NCBI RefSeq assembly: GCF_019392335.1
Contig: NZ_JAHXRQ010000001.1
Span: forward strand, 639,262 to 703,261
DNA: 64,000 bases
From: Mameliella sp. CS4
Lineage (GTDB): Bacteria; Pseudomonadota; Alphaproteobacteria; Rhodobacterales; Rhodobacteraceae
Direction of reading: 5' to 3'
The notes under the pieces were generated by a model. The model made no database searches and had not been told where the DNA came from. It was given only the letters and a program-made list of their open reading frames with translations. This document shows, in pieces, positions 34,447 through 43,187 of the stretch (the stretch's first letter is position 1; the number at the start of each line of letters is the position of its first letter). A program made the position numbers and the translations under genes.

Positions 34447-35712
34447 ATGGATCATTTTCTGTACCGCGACGGGCAGCTCTATGCCGAAGACGTTCCGGTG
34501 GCCGAGATCGCGGCCGCCGTGGGCGCGCCGTTCTATCTTTATTCCACCGCGACTTTGCTACGGCATTTCCGGCTGTTCGACGAGGCGCTGGACTGGGGCC
34601 CGCATCTTTTCTGCTACGCGATGAAGGCCGCCTCGAACCAGGCGATCCTGAAAACGCTGGCCGAGGCCGGAGCGGGCATGGACGTGGTGTCGGGCGGGGA
34701 ATACGCGCGGGCCAAGGCGGCGGGCGTGCCGGGCGAACGGATCGTCTTTTCGGGTGTCGGCAAGACGGGCGCAGAGATCCGCGCGGCGCTGGAAGGCGGC
34801 ATTCGTCAGTTCAACGTCGAAAGCGAACCCGAGATGCGGGTGATCTCGGAGGTGGCAACCTCGATGGGGGCCGAGGCGCCGATCACGTTGCGGGTGAACC
34901 CGGACGTGGACGCCAAGACCCACGCCAAGATCGCCACCGGCAAGTCGGAGAACAAGTTCGGCATTCCGATCGCCCGTGCCCGCGAAGTCTATGCCGAGGC
35001 CGCAGCCCTGCCGGGCCTCAAGGTTGTCGGCATCGACGTGCATATCGGCAGCCAGCTCACCCAGCTGGAACCCTTCGAACAGGCCTATACCAAGGTGGCC
35101 GAGCTGACCGAGGCGCTGCGCGCCGACGGGCATGACATCACCCGTCTGGACCTGGGCGGCGGTCTGGGCATTCCCTATGCGCGCTCGAACGAGGCACCGC
35201 CGCTGCCCACCGATTATGGTGCCCTGATCCAGCGCACCGTGGGCCACCTGGGCTGCGAGATCGAGATCGAGCCGGGGCGGCTGATCATCGGCAACGCGGG
35301 GCTGCTGGTCAGCGGGGTCATCTACGTCAAACAGGGCGAGGGGCGGGACTTCCTGATTCTCGACGCGGCGATGAATGACCTCATCCGCCCGGCCATGTAT
35401 GACGCGCATCACGAGATTGTGCCCGTTAAAGAGGCAGCGCCGGGGGCTGACCTGACGCCCTACGACATCGTTGGCCCGGTCTGCGAGACCGGTGACACCT
35501 TTGCCAAGGGCCGCCTGATGCCGCCGATACAGGCGGGCGATCTGGTCGCTTTCCGCTCTGCCGGGGCCTATGGCGCGGTGATGGCCAGCGAATACAACAC
35601 CCGTCCGCTGGTGCCAGAGGTGCTGGTGAACGGCGATCAATTCGCGGTTATCCGCCCAAGGCCGACCTTTGACGACATCATAAATCGCGATACCATCCCC
35701 GAGTGGCTGTGA
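34447..35712 (+). CDS. lysA: Diaminopimelate decarboxylase
   Basis: A 421-residue fold III PLP enzyme that converts meso-diaminopimelate to lysine. The PLP lysine is in FCYAMKAASNQAIL; HIGSQLTQLEPF and LDLGGGLGIPY are cofactor-phosphate and ring-binding blocks, IEPGRLIIGNAG and GPVCETGDTFAKGR (active-site Cys from the partner subunit) complete the dimer active site. Length is standard. A hairpin after the stop also contains the ribosome site of the next gene. Confidence 0.96.
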   Translation: MDHFLYRDGQLYAEDVPVAEIAAAVGAPFYLYSTATLLRHFRLFDEALDWGPHLFCYAMKAASNQAILKTLAEAGAGMDVVSGGEYARAKAAGVPGERIVFSGVGKTGAEIRAALEGGIRQFNVESEPEMRVISEVATSMGAEAPITLRVNPDVDAKTHAKIATGKSENKFGIPIARAREVYAEAAALPGLKVVGIDVHIGSQLTQLEPFEQAYTKVAELTEALRADGHDITRLDLGGGLGIPYARSNEAPPLPTDYGALIQRTVGHLGCEIEIEPGRLIIGNAGLLVSGVIYVKQGEGRDFLILDAAMNDLIRPAMYDAHHEIVPVKEAAPGADLTPYDIVGPVCETGDTFAKGRLMPPIQAGDLVAFRSAGAYGAVMASEYNTRPLVPEVLVNGDQFAVIRPRPTFDDIINRDTIPEWL

Positions 35713-35719
35713 GGTATCC

Positions 35720-35744
35720 TCCTCGCAGGCTGACCCTGCGAGGA
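35720..35744 (+). promoter_or_regulatory. Hairpin enclosing the ribosome-binding site of the DUF4175 gene
   Basis: TCCTCGCAGG pairs perfectly with CCTGCGAGGA around a five-base loop. The AGGAG Shine-Dalgarno (35741-35745) lies in the downstream arm, four bases before ATG 35750. The stem may also act as an attenuator after lysA. Confidence 0.55.
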
Positions 35745-35749
35745 GCGAT

Positions 35750-38293
35750 ATGGCCCCGAACCGGACCGACATCCCCGAGATATTCCGCACCCTGCGCTGG
35801 CCGCTGGTCCTGACCCGGCTCGGCATGGTGGCCGAGCGCGTTGCGCGCGCCTTTTGGCCGCTCTGGTCCATCGCGATCTTCGCGCTCGCCCTTTTGATGC
35901 TGGGGGTGCAGGACGAGGTTGCCGTGGAATGGGTCTGGGGCGCGGCCGCTCTGTTGGGCGCGGGCGCGATCTGGGCCGCCTGGTACGGGATCCGGTGCTT
36001 CCGCTGGCCCTCGCGCGGGGCGGCGATGCTGCGGCTGGACGGTACGCTCAAGGGCAACCCGATCCAGGCGGCGCTGGACACGCAGGCCATCGGGGGCGGC
36101 GACGCTTCGTCCACGGCGGTCTGGCGGGCGCACCAGAAACGCATGCGCGACCGGCTGGCCGAGGCGCGGGCCGTCGAACCGGACCTGCGGGTATCGCGGA
36201 ACGATCCGCTGGCCCTGCGCTATGTGGCGCTGCTGGCGCTTTCGGTGGCGATCCTCTTCGGGTCGCTGGTGCGGGTGCAGTCCGTCACCGGCATGGGCGC
36301 TGGCGGGCCAGACCTGGCACAGGGGCCGGCCTGGGAAGGCTGGATGCAGCCGCCTGGCTATACCCGTCTGCCCTCGGTCTATCTGAATGACATCACCGCG
36401 CCGGAAATCGACGTGCCCGAGGGCGCCGAAATCACCCTGCGCATGTACGGCGAGGTCGGCGCGCTCAGCGTGCGCGAGAGTATCTCGGGCCGCGACCTGA
36501 GTCCGGAAGAAGCGCAGGACACGGCGCAGGACTTTGCGGTTCTGAAATCCGGCGAGCTGGCGGTGGACGGCCCCGGCGGGCGCGTCTGGCAGATCGCCAT
36601 GATCCCGGACGCCGCGCCCGCCGTGAAACGCGATGGCGAGATCGAGGTCAGCTACGAAGGTGAGGCGCAGATCCCCTTCACCGCCACGGACGATCACGGT
36701 GTCGTCATGGGCCAGGCGCGCTTTACGCTGGACCTGGCGGCCGTCGACAGGCGCTATGGTCGCGCGATCGAACCCGAACCGCGTAAGACCATCGAAGTGC
36801 CCCTGCCGATGCCGGTGTCCGGCGACCGGTCCGAGTTCACCGAGGCTCTGGTGGGCAACTTTTCGTTGCATCCCTGGGCCAATCTGCCGGTGAAACTGTC
36901 GCTGGAGGTTGAGGACGGACGCGGCCAGCGCGGCCTGTCGGAACCCCAGTCGCTGACCATGCCGGGGCGGCGCTTTTTCGATCCGGTCGCCGCGGCGCTG
37001 ATCGAGCAGCGGCAGGCGCTGCTGTGGAACCGCGAGAATGCGCCCGAGATTGTCATGATCTTCAAGACGATCCTGAACGAGCCGGACGACCTGTTCCGCA
37101 AGGATGTCGAGTTCATGCGCCTGCGCGCACTGACCAAGCGGCTGGAAACCCTTGCGAAATACGGCGCCATCACCGACGAGAAGCAGGATGAGCTGGCGCA
37201 GAAGATGTGGGACCTGGCGCTGGAAATGGAAGAAGGCGACCTGGAAGACGCCCGCCAGCGGATGGAGCGCGCGCGTGAGCGGCTGGAAGAGGCGATGAAG
37301 AACGGCGCCACCGACCAGGAGATTGCCGAGCTGATGCAGGAACTGCGCGAGGCGACTCGCGACTACATGCGCCAGCTGGGACAGCAGCAGGCGCGGGACA
37401 ACCCGGAGGGCCAGCAGCGCAATCCCCAGGACATGATCGAGATGTCGCAGGACGACATCCAGCGCATGATGGACCGCATCCAGGAACTGATGGAACAGGG
37501 CAAGATGGCCGAGGCCGCCGAGGCCATGCGCCAATTGCAGGAAATGCTGGACAACATGCAGATCACCCAAGGCCCGGGTGGCGGCGGGCAGTCGCCCGGC
37601 GAACAGGCGATGGAGGGGCTGGCCGACACGCTGCGCGAACAGCAGGAACTGTCGGACGAGGCCTTCCGCGATCTGAACAACGGCCAGCGCGGGCAGGGTC
37701 AGCGCCAGCCGGGGCAGGGGCCGCAAGGGCAAGACCGCCAGCCCGGTCAGGGTCAGGCGGGCCCAGAACCCGGCCAGGGGCAGGGCGGTGACGATCCGGC
37801 CAGCGAACTGGCGGAACGTCAGCGCGCCCTGCGCGACGAGTTGAACCGGCAGCGCCAGGCGTTGCCCGGCCAGGGCAGCGAGGCGGGCGAACGCGCCGCC
37901 GAGGCGTTGGAACGGGCCGAGGGTGCGATGGACGGTGCAGAACGCGCCTTGCGCGATGGAGACCTTGGCCAAGCGATCGATCAGCAGTCGCGGGCGCTGG
38001 AAGCGCTGCGCGAGGGGATGCGCGACCTGGGCGAGGCGCTGGCGCAGCAACAGCAGCAACGCACCGGCGAACAGGGGTTCGCCGACGGCGGCGATCCGGG
38101 CGAGCAACGTGACCCGCTGGGGCGGAACACCGGCAACACCGGCCGCGTCGGAACCGACGAGGGTCTGTTGCAGGGCAAGGACGTCTATCGCCGGGCCGAG
38201 GAATTGCTGGGTGAGCTGCGGCGCCGGTCGGGTGAGCTGGACCGTCCCGAGGATGAGCGCAACTACCTCGACCGGCTGCTGGAGCGTTTCTGA
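35750..38293 (+). CDS. TIGR02302/DUF4175 family membrane protein
   Basis: An 847-residue protein typical of alphaproteobacteria, function unknown. Three N-terminal membrane helices (about 33-50, 56-75, 160-180) are followed by a long extracytoplasmic region: a beta-rich part (about 200-400), a charged helical part with Met/Glu/Gln repeats (about 440-620), a low-complexity Gln/Gly/Pro segment (about 645-685, for example GQGQRQPGQGPQGQ) and a C-terminal helical part. The sequence from VSGDRSEFTEALVGNFSLHPW resembles other family members. lysA precedes it by 37 bp. Confidence 0.88.
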   Translation: MAPNRTDIPEIFRTLRWPLVLTRLGMVAERVARAFWPLWSIAIFALALLMLGVQDEVAVEWVWGAAALLGAGAIWAAWYGIRCFRWPSRGAAMLRLDGTLKGNPIQAALDTQAIGGGDASSTAVWRAHQKRMRDRLAEARAVEPDLRVSRNDPLALRYVALLALSVAILFGSLVRVQSVTGMGAGGPDLAQGPAWEGWMQPPGYTRLPSVYLNDITAPEIDVPEGAEITLRMYGEVGALSVRESISGRDLSPEEAQDTAQDFAVLKSGELAVDGPGGRVWQIAMIPDAAPAVKRDGEIEVSYEGEAQIPFTATDDHGVVMGQARFTLDLAAVDRRYGRAIEPEPRKTIEVPLPMPVSGDRSEFTEALVGNFSLHPWANLPVKLSLEVEDGRGQRGLSEPQSLTMPGRRFFDPVAAALIEQRQALLWNRENAPEIVMIFKTILNEPDDLFRKDVEFMRLRALTKRLETLAKYGAITDEKQDELAQKMWDLALEMEEGDLEDARQRMERARERLEEAMKNGATDQEIAELMQELREATRDYMRQLGQQQARDNPEGQQRNPQDMIEMSQDDIQRMMDRIQELMEQGKMAEAAEAMRQLQEMLDNMQITQGPGGGGQSPGEQAMEGLADTLREQQELSDEAFRDLNNGQRGQGQRQPGQGPQGQDRQPGQGQAGPEPGQGQGGDDPASELAERQRALRDELNRQRQALPGQGSEAGERAAEALERAEGAMDGAERALRDGDLGQAIDQQSRALEALREGMRDLGEALAQQQQQRTGEQGFADGGDPGEQRDPLGRNTGNTGRVGTDEGLLQGKDVYRRAEELLGELRRRSGELDRPEDERNYLDRLLERF

Positions 38294-38338
38294 TCCCGTA
38301 ATCCGATTGTGCGCTTGCGCGCGCAGGTCATCTCGGGT

Positions 38339-38400
38339 CCGGCCTTTGGCCGGGTCCTCGGGGGGGCCTCCGGCGGGAGTATTTTTACAGAGAAGAAGCC
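38339..38400 (+). repeat. Intergenic repeat, family B copy 2
   Basis: CCGGCC-TTT-GGCCGG hairpin (38339-38353), then CGGCGGGAGTATTTTT and AGAGAAGAAG. It fills most of the gap between the DUF4175 gene and the convergent arfB gene. Confidence 0.75.
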
Positions 38401-38404
38401 GGGG

Positions 38405-38827
38405 TCAGCTGTCGGGGTCGACCTTGCCGCGCAGGGATTTGACCTCTCCGCGTTGTTTCTTGCTTGCGAGGCGGCGCTTTTTTGAGCCCAGCGTCGGTTT
38501 TGTGGGAATGCGCCGCTTGGGCTTTTGCGTGGCCTTCAGCACTAGGTCTGCCAGGCGTTCGCGGGCGATTTCGCGGTTGCGGGCCTGGCTGCGGGTGTCC
38601 TCGACCTGGATGATGACGGCGCCATCCTTGGTCCAGCGGCGTCCGGCAAGCTTGCGCAGCCGCGTCTTGACCGCTTGCGGCAAGTTCGGGGAGCGTTCCG
38701 CCTCGAACCGCAATTCGACGGCGGTCGAGACCTTGTTGACGTTCTGGCCGCCCGGGCCAGAGGACCGGATGAAGTGTTCGGTCAGTTCCCAGTCTTCGAG
38801 GTTGATTTGGTCGGTGATCCGCAACAT
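38405..38827 (-). CDS. arfB: Peptidyl-tRNA hydrolase ArfB (ribosome rescue)
   Basis: A 140-residue codon-independent release factor that frees ribosomes stalled on truncated mRNA. The GGQ catalytic motif lies in IRSSGPGGQNVNKVSTAVEL, and the basic C-terminal tail (KKRRLASKKQRGEVKSL) that enters the empty mRNA channel is present. ATG 38827 gives the normal MLRITDQINLEDWELTEHF start. A strong terminator for an upstream leftward transcript lies only 17 bases before its start codon, so arfB needs its own promoter or readthrough. Confidence 0.95.
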   Translation of the reverse strand: MLRITDQINLEDWELTEHFIRSSGPGGQNVNKVSTAVELRFEAERSPNLPQAVKTRLRKLAGRRWTKDGAVIIQVEDTRSQARNREIARERLADLVLKATQKPKRRIPTKPTLGSKKRRLASKKQRGEVKSLRGKVDPDS

Positions 38828-38843
38828 GGGCAAGGACCTAGTG

Positions 38844-38877
38844 CAAAATAAAAAGGGCCGCCAGATCAGCGGCCCTT
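38844..38877 (-). terminator. Rho-independent terminator of a leftward transcript
   Basis: AAGGGCCGC and GCGGCCCTT form a perfect 9-bp stem with a 7-base loop; on the minus strand TTTTTATTTT follows immediately. It closes a transcript that includes the sORF at 38944-39000 and possibly the queuosine-precursor transporter. Confidence 0.88.
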
Positions 38878-38943
38878 CGAGAATACGGAGGCGGGGCCGG
38901 TTAGGCACTGCCAATTCGGGGGTACATCACCCCAGGGGCTGCC

Positions 38944-39000
38944 CTAGAGCGCGTGCTCCCGAACTGTTCCGACACCTCTCTCCAATGCTTCTCTCGACAC
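38944..39000 (-). CDS. Eighteen-codon ORF with an extreme Shine-Dalgarno, putative
   Basis: GTG start at 39000, product MSREALERGVGTVREHAL, stop TAG. It is preceded by AAAGGAGGTGATCC (minus strand of 39002-39015), a 14-base complement to the 3' end of 16S rRNA, ending two bases before the GTG, with the AGGAGG core at normal spacing. A terminator follows 67 bases later. The peptide is not recognised; the RNA itself, rather than the peptide, may be the functional product. Confidence 0.45.
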   Translation of the reverse strand: MSREALERGVGTVREHAL

Positions 39001-39042
39001 TGGATCACCTCCTTTCAGCTGTTGAAAACGCAAGATGATGGT

Positions 39043-39056
39043 GCCATGCACATGGC
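39043..39056. promoter_or_regulatory. Palindrome upstream of the small ORF
   Basis: GCCATG-CA-CATGGC, a perfect 14-base inverted repeat, 42 bases upstream of the GTG of the 18-codon ORF. It could be an operator or the 5' stem of a small RNA. Confidence 0.35.
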
Positions 39057-39080
39057 AAACCACAAAGTCTTTTTTGCGCC

Positions 39081-39722
39081 TCAAGCCAATTTTTGATTCT
39101 TCAGTGCCCGCGAAACGATCATCCGGAAGGGGATCAGGGCAATCAGGGCAAGGCCGAGTTTCACCATCCAGTCGGCCACGGCCAGCGAGGCCCAGTAGGG
39201 CAGGGCCGGGCCTGTCCCCAGCAGCGGGCGGGCGACATTGGCCCAGCTGACATCGTTTGCAGGCTCGATCCAGGCCAATCCGGACGAAAAGGCAATGGTG
39301 AAGAAAAGGGCGGTGTCCAGCGTCGAGCCGACCAGCGTAGAGGCCAGTGGCGCGCGCCACCATTTCCCCTGGCGCAGGCGGTCAAATATCGCCACGTCCA
39401 TCATCTGGGCCGTCAGGAAGGCCAGGCCCGAAGCGATGGCGATCCGCAGCGTCACGGCCGGGTAGGTGAACCCGTCACCCTGCAGCATGATCTGCGTGCC
39501 GACGAGCGAGCAGAAGACGCCGACGATGAAGCCGACAAAGACCACCTGACGCGCCGGGCCGGGCCCGTAGATGCGGTTCATCAGGTCGGTGACCAGGAAG
39601 GCCAGCGGATAGGTGAAGGCGCCCCAGGTCAGCCACTGACCAAAGAGGAACTGGACGAGGATGTTGGAGGCGAGCACGATGGCCGCCATGGCAAGAATGC
39701 CGGGAAGATGTCTGCGCGTCAT
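39081..39722 (-). CDS. Queuosine precursor transporter (YhhQ/QPTR family)
   Basis: A 213-residue membrane protein of the COG1738/YhhQ family, which imports the queuosine precursors preQ0 or preQ1. About six hydrophobic helices are seen; GAFTYPLAFLVTDLMNRIYG is the conserved family block, and the second half has VGSTLDTALFFTIAFS. ATG 39722 (MTRRHLPGILAM) was chosen over an in-frame TTG seven codons upstream. No preQ1 riboswitch fold could be recognised in the leader. Confidence 0.88.
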   Translation of the reverse strand: MTRRHLPGILAMAAIVLASNILVQFLFGQWLTWGAFTYPLAFLVTDLMNRIYGPGPARQVVFVGFIVGVFCSLVGTQIMLQGDGFTYPAVTLRIAIASGLAFLTAQMMDVAIFDRLRQGKWWRAPLASTLVGSTLDTALFFTIAFSSGLAWIEPANDVSWANVARPLLGTGPALPYWASLAVADWMVKLGLALIALIPFRMIVSRALKNQKLA

Positions 39723-39822
39723 TGGGTGACCCGTTTTTTGCAAGGTTGCGGGGACTTGATCCGGACATCCGGATTGCGGGGGCTTACAGGCGGCCCCGGT
39801 GCCGCGTCAAGGGGCATGCAGG

Positions 39823-40722
39823 TCAGTCGGCGACCCGGTATTCGACGAACTCGCTGCGCAGGAAGCTCTTGAAATTGTCGTCCGACAGCATGGTGAGCCG
39901 GATCGCGCCGGTGGCATCGCGCCAGACCGCCAGCCCTTCCAGGTTGCCATGGGTATGGCGGGGCGTTTCCAGCAGGGTCTCTTCGCTGGAAATCCTGTCA
40001 CCGGCGATGACGAAACGCCGGACCCGGCTGCGAAAGGCGAAGCCGGTGAATTCGCGCTCCAGCAGGTAGAGCCGCCCGTCAGGGCCGAAATCGGCACCAA
40101 CCGGCAAAAAGCCGCCAGACCGTGGGATCGAGAAGGGCTGTGTCCATTGAGTGCCGTCAAACCGCCAGACCGGGAAGGGTCGCGTCAGCCGGCCCGAGCG
40201 TTCGGGGAGGGTGTAGAGATGGCCCCTGGCGTCGATGGCCAGCGCCTCGAAGCCGGAATTTCCCTGAAGCGCGTCAAAGGCATCGACTGTCGGAAGTGGC
40301 TGGCTGCGATCCGGTGAGGGATAGGCGCTGACCCGGTGCAGCCCTTCGAACGAGACGTGTACGCGTCCGTCCGGACCAATGGCGAGGCCCTCGGAATCCG
40401 CCTCCAGCCCGGAGACAGGCGCGCCCTGCGCGTTGCGCAGCGGGCCGGGGGTGTCTTCCTCTATGGCGGTCAGTTTCGGGCCCTCGCGGTGAAGGCGCCC
40501 GGTGACGATGAACCCGCGATCGGAAATCGCCGTAAAGCGCGTGCCATCTTCGGACAGTTCCAGCCCGGAAAACCCGCCCATCCGGTGCGGTCCGGGAGGC
40601 CAGTCCAGATGGCTGATGAACTGAACTTTCGGTCCGACCTCTGCCGCGCAGGCACCGAGACCCGTGAGGCTGGCACAGATCAGTGTCAACGCCCGCAGGC
40701 GGCGGAACAGGCGGATTGTCAT
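39823..40722 (-). CDS. Phytase-like esterase domain protein (PF13449 type)
   Basis: A 299-residue exported protein with an N-terminal signal ([16 protein letters not shown], possibly a lipoprotein). Repeated beta-propeller-type motifs are visible: [68 protein letters not shown] and SDDNF. These match the esterase-like activity of phytase family. Substrate unknown. It lies seven bases after the mepA stop and is probably co-transcribed with it. Confidence 0.82.
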   Translation of the reverse strand: MTIRLFRRLRALTLICASLTGLGACAAEVGPKVQFISHLDWPPGPHRMGGFSGLELSEDGTRFTAISDRGFIVTGRLHREGPKLTAIEEDTPGPLRNAQGAPVSGLEADSEGLAIGPDGRVHVSFEGLHRVSAYPSPDRSQPLPTVDAFDALQGNSGFEALAIDARGHLYTLPERSGRLTRPFPVWRFDGTQWTQPFSIPRSGGFLPVGADFGPDGRLYLLEREFTGFAFRSRVRRFVIAGDRISSEETLLETPRHTHGNLEGLAVWRDATGAIRLTMLSDDNFKSFLRSEFVEYRVAD

Positions 40723-40729
40723 GCCTGGA

Positions 40730-41647
40730 TCAGTTCGCGGCCAGAACGTCGGCGCAGGCGCGCGGCAGGTCGCCCAAGGTCAGCTCACGCCGAGGCGGCG
40801 AGGGCTTGGCGTTGGGATCGGGCGGCGGCGGGTTCAGGATACGGTCGACCCAGCCTTCGGCCTCCTTGCAGCCATCGCCGGGGGGCGGGGCCGCCTGATC
40901 GACACAGCCCGCGGCGCCCTTGGGACAGCTCAGCCGGACGTGGAAATGGTAGTGATGCCCCCACCAGGGGCGCACCTTGCGGAGCCAGGACTTGTCGCCC
41001 TTTTCATCCTTGCACATCTGAACCTTGGCGCCGGGAAAGATGAAGATGCGCGCGACGCGCGGGTCGCTGGCGGCGGCCTTGACGATCTCGTGGTGCTGTT
41101 TCGTCCACTTGTCGTTGGTATAGGCGCCCGCCGCGCGGCGCATCGAAATGGACGAGATGTTTTCGCGCGCCTTGGCCGAGAGAGACAGGTTGTCGGCGGG
41201 ACGCAGCCAGATGTCGGCGTCCAGCCCGATCTGGTGGCTGCGGTGGCCGGTCAGCATGGGGCCGCCGCGCGGCTGGCTGAAATCCCCCAGGTACAGCCCG
41301 TTCCAGCCGGGCTGCTGCGCGGCCTTGCGGCTGAGGTCCTGAACGTAGTCGATCAAGTCCGGGTGGCCCCAGTTGCGGTTGCGGCTGAGGCGCATGGCCT
41401 GCCAGGTCGGGCCGGTTTCCGCCAGTTGCACACCGCCGGCGAGACAGCCCTTGGCATAGCCGCCAAACGGTTGTGCCTTTTGCGTCGAGGCATCGCTCTT
41501 TGCGCCGAAGAGTTGCTTGGCTTCCTTGGAAGAGAGCACCGGGTCCAGCGGGCGGGCCGGGGCGCGGGCACCGGAAATATCACGCCCGCCGCCGCCACAG
41601 GCGGCCAGGGCAAGGACAAGCGAAATGGTCGTAAGAAAACGGATCAT
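40730..41647 (-). CDS. mepA: Penicillin-insensitive murein endopeptidase
   Basis: A 305-residue LAS-type zinc endopeptidase that cuts D-Ala-mDAP cross-links. The lipobox is LALAAC (residue about 17). Zinc and catalytic motifs are [15 protein letters not shown] and [12 protein letters not shown] (HxH). The C-terminal extension is Cys- and Pro-rich ([19 protein letters not shown]). ATG 41647 overlaps the MFS gene stop by ATGA, so it is translated from the same message as that carrier. Confidence 0.93.
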   Translation of the reverse strand: MIRFLTTISLVLALAACGGGGRDISGARAPARPLDPVLSSKEAKQLFGAKSDASTQKAQPFGGYAKGCLAGGVQLAETGPTWQAMRLSRNRNWGHPDLIDYVQDLSRKAAQQPGWNGLYLGDFSQPRGGPMLTGHRSHQIGLDADIWLRPADNLSLSAKARENISSISMRRAAGAYTNDKWTKQHHEIVKAAASDPRVARIFIFPGAKVQMCKDEKGDKSWLRKVRPWWGHHYHFHVRLSCPKGAAGCVDQAAPPPGDGCKEAEGWVDRILNPPPPDPNAKPSPPRRELTLGDLPRACADVLAAN

Positions 41648-43014
41648 GCGGGTCTCTCTCCCTGCGGATGCACCCATGCTAGCAGAACGAGACCGATCAG
41701 GAAAAGCCCGATCACCGGCAGAAAGCCAAGCTGGTTGGACTGTGTCACATAGGTGAACAGGGTGATGAGCGCCGGTGCCAGAAAGGCCGTGGCCTTGCCC
41801 GCCAGCGCGAAGAGGCCGAACCCCTCTGCCGGGCGGGCGGGATCGCAGTGGCGCACCATCATGGACCGCGAGGCAGAATAGAGCGCGCCGCCCGTGCCGC
41901 CGATGATCGCGCCGCAGATGTAGAAGATGATGTCCGGCACCAGAGAGCCCTGTGCCAACGGCATCCCGAACAGGTTTTCACGCGACATGCCGACTATCAC
42001 GCAGCCCACCAGGATCAGCACCCAGATGCAGATCCGGATCACCGGTTTGGGTCCGAACCGCTGATCCGCCAGCCCGCCGACCCAGGACAGGACCGCCGCC
42101 GCGATGGCCGCGATTATGCCGAAGACGCCGACCTGGATCACTTGCCAGTCCAGCACCAGTGTCGCGTAGATGCCGCCATAGGCATAAAGCGCGGTCAGCG
42201 CGTCGCGATAGAACAGCGAGGACAAAAGGAAGCTGCGGCAGGACTTGCGGCGCGAGACACGACGGATGGTCTGCCCCAGGTCCGCCAGAACCTTGCGGAC
42301 GCTTTCGGGCTTTTTGCGCTCCAGCGGGTCGTCATGGTTCCAGGCAAAGAAGGGGATCAGGAAGATCGCGAACCACAGCCCGATGAAGGGGCCGACGAAC
42401 CGCGTGCCCTCGCGGGCCTCGGCGTCCAGGCCAAAGGGCGGGGCAAGTCCGATCAGGGTGGTGCCGCTTTCGTTTTCGGCAAAGAACAGCAGCATGATGA
42501 AGAGCGACAGCACCCCGCCCCAATAGCCAAAGGCCGTGGCGGTGCCCGAGATGCGGCCCACCTCTTCCTGTGTGCCGAGGCTGGGCAGGATCGCGTTGTT
42601 CAGGTTGAAGGCGGATTCGCTGGCCACGAAACCGATCCAGAACATCGCCAGAGCGATATAAAGGCCGCTGCCGTTGGGTTCGAGCTGCCACAGGGCAAAG
42701 GCCGACAGGATGGCAACCATGGTGAACAGCCAGAACCAGGGCCGTTTGCGCCCCGTGGCATCGGCCCAGGCACCCAGCAGGGGCGCGGAAAAGGCGATGA
42801 CCAGCCCCGCGGCGGTCTGGGCCGAGGACCAGAGGCTTTGCGCATTGGCCTTGGCGCTGGCGGCCTCGGCGCCCTGGGCCATGAAATACTCTGCCGCGAC
42901 GGCCGCGAAATAGGGGCTGAAGATAAAAGTCAGGCCAAGGGTGGCATAGGGCTGTTGCGCCCAGTCGAAGAACATCCAGCCCCAGATGCGTTGCCGTTTC
43001 GTCGGATGTGCCAT
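41644..43014 (-). CDS. MFS transporter, UMF1/Atg22-like
   Basis: A 456-residue carrier with about 12 membrane helices. The opening GWMFFDWAQQPYATLGLTFIFSPYFA and the ADATGRKRPWFW loop between helices 2 and 3 fit the UMF1 family related to vacuolar Atg22 amino-acid exporters. A central cytoplasmic loop (DDPLERKKPESVRKVLADLG) divides the halves. Substrate unknown. Start ATG 43014. It leads a leftward unit with mepA and the phytase-like gene. Confidence 0.87.
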   Translation of the reverse strand: MAHPTKRQRIWGWMFFDWAQQPYATLGLTFIFSPYFAAVAAEYFMAQGAEAASAKANAQSLWSSAQTAAGLVIAFSAPLLGAWADATGRKRPWFWLFTMVAILSAFALWQLEPNGSGLYIALAMFWIGFVASESAFNLNNAILPSLGTQEEVGRISGTATAFGYWGGVLSLFIMLLFFAENESGTTLIGLAPPFGLDAEAREGTRFVGPFIGLWFAIFLIPFFAWNHDDPLERKKPESVRKVLADLGQTIRRVSRRKSCRSFLLSSLFYRDALTALYAYGGIYATLVLDWQVIQVGVFGIIAAIAAAVLSWVGGLADQRFGPKPVIRICIWVLILVGCVIVGMSRENLFGMPLAQGSLVPDIIFYICGAIIGGTGGALYSASRSMMVRHCDPARPAEGFGLFALAGKATAFLAPALITLFTYVTQSNQLGFLPVIGLFLIGLVLLAWVHPQGERPA

Positions 43015-43083
43015 GCCTGCCCCTTTGCGGAATGGGGCGATAGAACCCATCCGGCGGGGGTGTGGCAAGTCGATTGCACGGAA

Positions 43084-43143
43084 GGGGGCTCTGCCCCCGG
43101 CTCTTCGAGCCTCCCCCGAAGTATTTGCCGGCCCAAAGAAACA
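43084..43143 (+). repeat. Intergenic repeat, family B copy 3
   Basis: GGGGGCTCTGCCCCC hairpin (43084-43098, identical to that of copy 4), then CCTCCCCCGAAGTATTT and CCCAAAGAAAC. It lies in the 173-bp gap between the MFS start and the thioesterase gene. Confidence 0.8.
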
Positions 43144-43187
43144 CATGCGGGCCGCGCTGATCGAGACGCTTTGGCGGCGGTGGGGCG

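Noticed and set aside
35678..38107. An 809-codon open frame opposite the DUF4175 gene
   Set aside because: Shadow frame; its repeated Leu/Ala/Arg pattern mirrors the Gln/Gly/Glu repeats of the real gene.
39001..39016. TGGATCACCTCCTTTC, identical to the 16S rRNA 3' end, as a possible rRNA remnant
   Set aside because: No flanking 16S sequence is present; on the other strand it is simply a very strong ribosome-binding site before a short ORF.
39723..39800. A preQ1 riboswitch upstream of the queuosine-precursor transporter
   Set aside because: There is a CCCG/CGGG pair and an A-run, but the conserved loop and tail of class I are not present in the right order.
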